A stretch of 39,121 bases of DNA from Clostridia bacterium UC5.1-1D2 (GTDB lineage Bacteria; Bacillota; Clostridia; Lachnospirales; Lachnospiraceae). The stretch is taken from assembly GCA_001304855.1 (NCBI GenBank), contig BBZN01000040.1, forward strand, positions 1 through 39,121. The letters run 5' to 3'. This document shows positions 37,641-39,121 of the stretch, one piece after another; the first letter of the stretch is position 1; each line of letters starts with the position of its first letter. Position numbers and translations under genes: made by a program. Below the pieces are notes generated by a model. That model was not told where the DNA came from. It did no database searches and saw only the letters and a program-made list of their open reading frames with translations.

Positions 37641-38612
37641 ATGTTCCGTATTTTCCACTATCTGGATGCAGTTTGTAAAGAGCAGAGCTTTTCCAGGGCC
37701 GCGCAGAGGCTCTACATTTCACAGCCTGCACTGAGCATCACAATTAAAAACTTTGAGAATGAGATCGGCGTTCAGCTCTTCGACCGCAGTAATTTTCCAA
37801 TCCAGCTGACGGATGTGGGCGTGGTGTACATGGAAGGGGTACAGAGAATTCTGGCGATTGAACACGAGCTGGAAGTGTATATAGACGATATCACGGAGCT
37901 GAAATCAGGCAAGCTGATTCTGGGGGCGGCCCATTTGTTTGCAAGCCACCTGATTCCCAGATTTATCGCCCAGTTTTCTGAAAAATATCCCCAGCTGGAG
38001 ATTCAGCTGAAGGAGGCGGATATGACTACCCTGCAGAACCTTCTGTTAAAGGGCGAGGTGGATATCATTGTGGAAAGCGCAGAATTCGACGATACCATAT
38101 TTAATGTGGTTCCCTTATTTGAAGAACAGATACTTCTGGCCGTACCCTTAAGCGATCCCATTAACCTGTCCTTAAGAAGCTGCAGGCTCAGCCTGCAGGA
38201 CGTGCTGTCAAATCAGCACATCGGCGACAGCGTTCCCTGCGTTTCCTTTGGGGCGTTCAGCAAGAGGCCTTTCCTGATACTGGAGAAAGGGCATGACATG
38301 CGCAGCCGCCTCCTCCAGGCCTGCAGGGAGAACGGCTTTGAACCGCAGATATGTATGGTTATAAACCAGCTCATGACAGCTTACAATATGGTGGAGCAGC
38401 AGCTGGCCGCCGCCTTTGTGTCGGACACGGTTGTCAAGCTGTGCGGCAAGAGGGAGAATATTGCATTTTATAAAATCCCCCAGCCGGTGAGAAACATCAA
38501 CCTGGTTTACAGAAAGAACCGGTATGCCACCAAAGCGATGCAGGAATTTATTCTCTTTGTAACGGAAGCATGTACGCTGGGGCTGGATTCCCTCCTTCAC
38601 AACCATAAATGA
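37641..38612 (+). CDS. LysR-family transcriptional regulator
   Basis: 323 residues, intact. N-terminal helix-turn-helix: FHYLDAVCKEQSFSRAAQRL and ISQPALSITIKNFENEIGVQLFDR. The effector domain follows with SGKLILGAAHLFASHLIPRF and LQNLLLKGEVDIIVESAEFDD. AAAAAGGGG precedes ATG 37641. It is divergent from the reductase gene, the classical LysR position, so it probably activates the - strand operon in response to its substrate or an intermediate. Confidence 0.92.
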   Translation: MFRIFHYLDAVCKEQSFSRAAQRLYISQPALSITIKNFENEIGVQLFDRSNFPIQLTDVGVVYMEGVQRILAIEHELEVYIDDITELKSGKLILGAAHLFASHLIPRFIAQFSEKYPQLEIQLKEADMTTLQNLLLKGEVDIIVESAEFDDTIFNVVPLFEEQILLAVPLSDPINLSLRSCRLSLQDVLSNQHIGDSVPCVSFGAFSKRPFLILEKGHDMRSRLLQACRENGFEPQICMVINQLMTAYNMVEQQLAAAFVSDTVVKLCGKRENIAFYKIPQPVRNINLVYRKNRYATKAMQEFILFVTEACTLGLDSLLHNHK

Positions 38613-38672
38613 AAGATCAACGAATGATGCCGGGAGTTTTTTAACGCCCTCCTCTTAAATTTATAAAAATAA

Positions 38673-38702
38673 TTGCATTGCGCCCCCGCTGTCTGGTACA
38701 AT
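38673..38702 (+). promoter_or_regulatory. Promoter of the repeat-protein gene
   Basis: TTGCAT (38673-38678), an 18-base spacer, TACAAT (38697-38702), preceded by TG as in an extended -10. The ribosome site AGAAGGAGG follows about 70 bases later. Confidence 0.5.
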
Positions 38703-38786
38703 GAAGCAGTAAGTAATCAGTGAAAGAAATGTGGGCGGTGGGAGAGCCTGTGATTGCATTCAATCAAACAGAAGGAGGACAGGATA

Positions 38787-39121
38787 ATGCTGAGAGGATG
38801 GAAAGGGATATACGGAATTTTGTTAGCGGGTATATTGACGGTGCAACTGCCGGCAGCGGCAGTTGCAGACCAGCGGATTGGCATAGAAACAGGGGGCAGC
38901 GGGGGGGGGGCTCATCATAAGATGTTCGCTACCAGCGGTATCGTAAGTGCAACGCCCTCCGACGCGATCTCCCCGGAGAATACAAAGCCCACCGGAGCGG
39001 TACCCCCGGTTAAAACAAAGCTCACCGGAGCGGATTCCCCGGAGAACACAAAGCCCACCGGAGCGGTTCCCCCGGAGAATACAAAGCCCATCGGAGCGGT
39101 ACCCCCGGTTAAACAAAGCTC
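38787..39121 (+). CDS. Secreted protein with 11-residue Pro/Thr repeats (3' partial)
   Basis: ATG 38787 follows a near-perfect GAAGGAGG with 8-base spacing. The N-terminus MLRGWKGIYGILLAGILTVQ plus LPAAAVA is a signal peptide with a likely cut after AVA. A Gly stretch is encoded by ten G in a row, then AHHKMFATSGIVSATPSD. From residue ~69 an 11-residue repeat starts (TGAVPPVKTKL, TGADSPENTKP, TGAVPPENTKP, IGAVPPVK). The gene runs off the window; the last repeat lacks one A, so the frame shifts there. Pro-rich repeats like this often form stalks or linkers. No catalytic domain is visible, so the function is unknown. Confidence 0.65.
   Translation, partial: MLRGWKGIYGILLAGILTVQLPAAAVADQRIGIETGGSGGGAHHKMFATSGIVSATPSDAISPENTKPTGAVPPVKTKLTGADSPENTKPTGAVPPENTKPIGAVPPVKQS
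38901..38910 (+). repeat. Run of ten G in the secreted-protein gene
   Basis: Ten consecutive G inside the coding frame, just after the signal peptide region. With ten, the frame stays open into the repeats. Loss or gain of one would shut the gene off, so it is a candidate slipped-strand switch. Confidence 0.7.
38991..39121 (+). repeat. 33-bp tandem coding repeats
   Basis: Four units: 38991-39023, 39024-39056, 39057-39089 and 39090-39121 (32 bases, one A short). A partial unit precedes at about 38964-38990. Each encodes 11 residues starting TGA or IGA. Units 1 and 4 end in the VK form, units 2 and 3 in the EN form. The array continues past the window. Confidence 0.85.

Noticed and set aside
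38823..39116. Long open frame on the - strand over the repeats, with its own Gly/Arg/Cys repeat pattern
   Set aside because: It is the antisense reading of the 33-bp repeats. The + strand has a near-perfect ribosome site, a signal peptide and a promoter.
38991..39121. 33-bp direct repeats as a CRISPR array
   Set aside because: Units are contiguous without spacers and stay in frame with a signal-peptide gene.

Overview
The window looks like a chromosomal segment of a gut-type Firmicute, most likely a Lachnospiraceae (Enterocloster/Clostridium-like). The reasons are strong AGGAGG-type ribosome binding sites, lipoprotein signal peptides with lipoboxes, CUT1 sugar ABC importers without their own ATPase, LacI-controlled operons and fairly high GC. 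This placement is inferred from style and was not checked against a database. No rRNA, tRNA, CRISPR array, transposase or phage gene was recognised. The region is almost wholly accessory nutrient uptake and catabolism.

Layout. (1) 1-3137, + strand: tripartite tricarboxylate transporter tctC-tctB-tctA, cut at the left edge. (2) 3216-7044, +: a small zinc-ribbon membrane protein, a structured intergenic stretch, a sensor histidine kinase with a C-terminal receiver domain, and a second TctC-type binding protein overlapping the kinase. (3) 7067-8161, +: a YitT-family membrane protein behind a leader with a terminator and a possible alternative pairing. (4) 8223-19280: a divergent LacI regulator (-) and a long + strand operon. 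The operon encodes a sulfonate/nitrate-type ABC importer, a NagB-like isomerase, class II aldolase, phosphofructokinase, triosephosphate isomerase, a LarA-like protein and NagA. (5) 19298-27064, +: an L-fucose-isomerase-like protein, a LacI regulator, a CUT1 importer (binding protein and two permeases), a second class II aldolase and a SIS-domain isomerase. Three similar CG-centred operators sit in front of its three transcription blocks. (6) 27125-37116, - strand: an ornithine-cyclodeaminase-family reductase, aconitase X large and small subunits, a TRAP transporter (P, Q, M) and hydantoinase/oxoprolinase HyuA and HyuB, with a divergent LysR regulator at 37641-38612. (7) 38787-end, +: the start of a secreted protein with a run of ten G and 11-residue repeats, cut at the right edge.

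How the genes work together (inference). Block 4 couples import to a full set of lower-sugar enzymes: deacetylation, deamination/isomerisation, phosphorylation, aldol cleavage and triose isomerisation. Block 5 does something similar for another sugar. Block 6 looks like uptake and breakdown of a cyclic amino-acid derivative such as a hydroxyproline or a lactam. The first region handles small carboxylates.

Sequence quality is a dominant feature. About 33 single-base frame disruptions are spread over most of the long genes. Many lie in short homopolymers, and in every case the protein continues in another frame with its family motifs kept. I read these as probable sequencing or assembly errors and annotate each such gene as one interrupted CDS.
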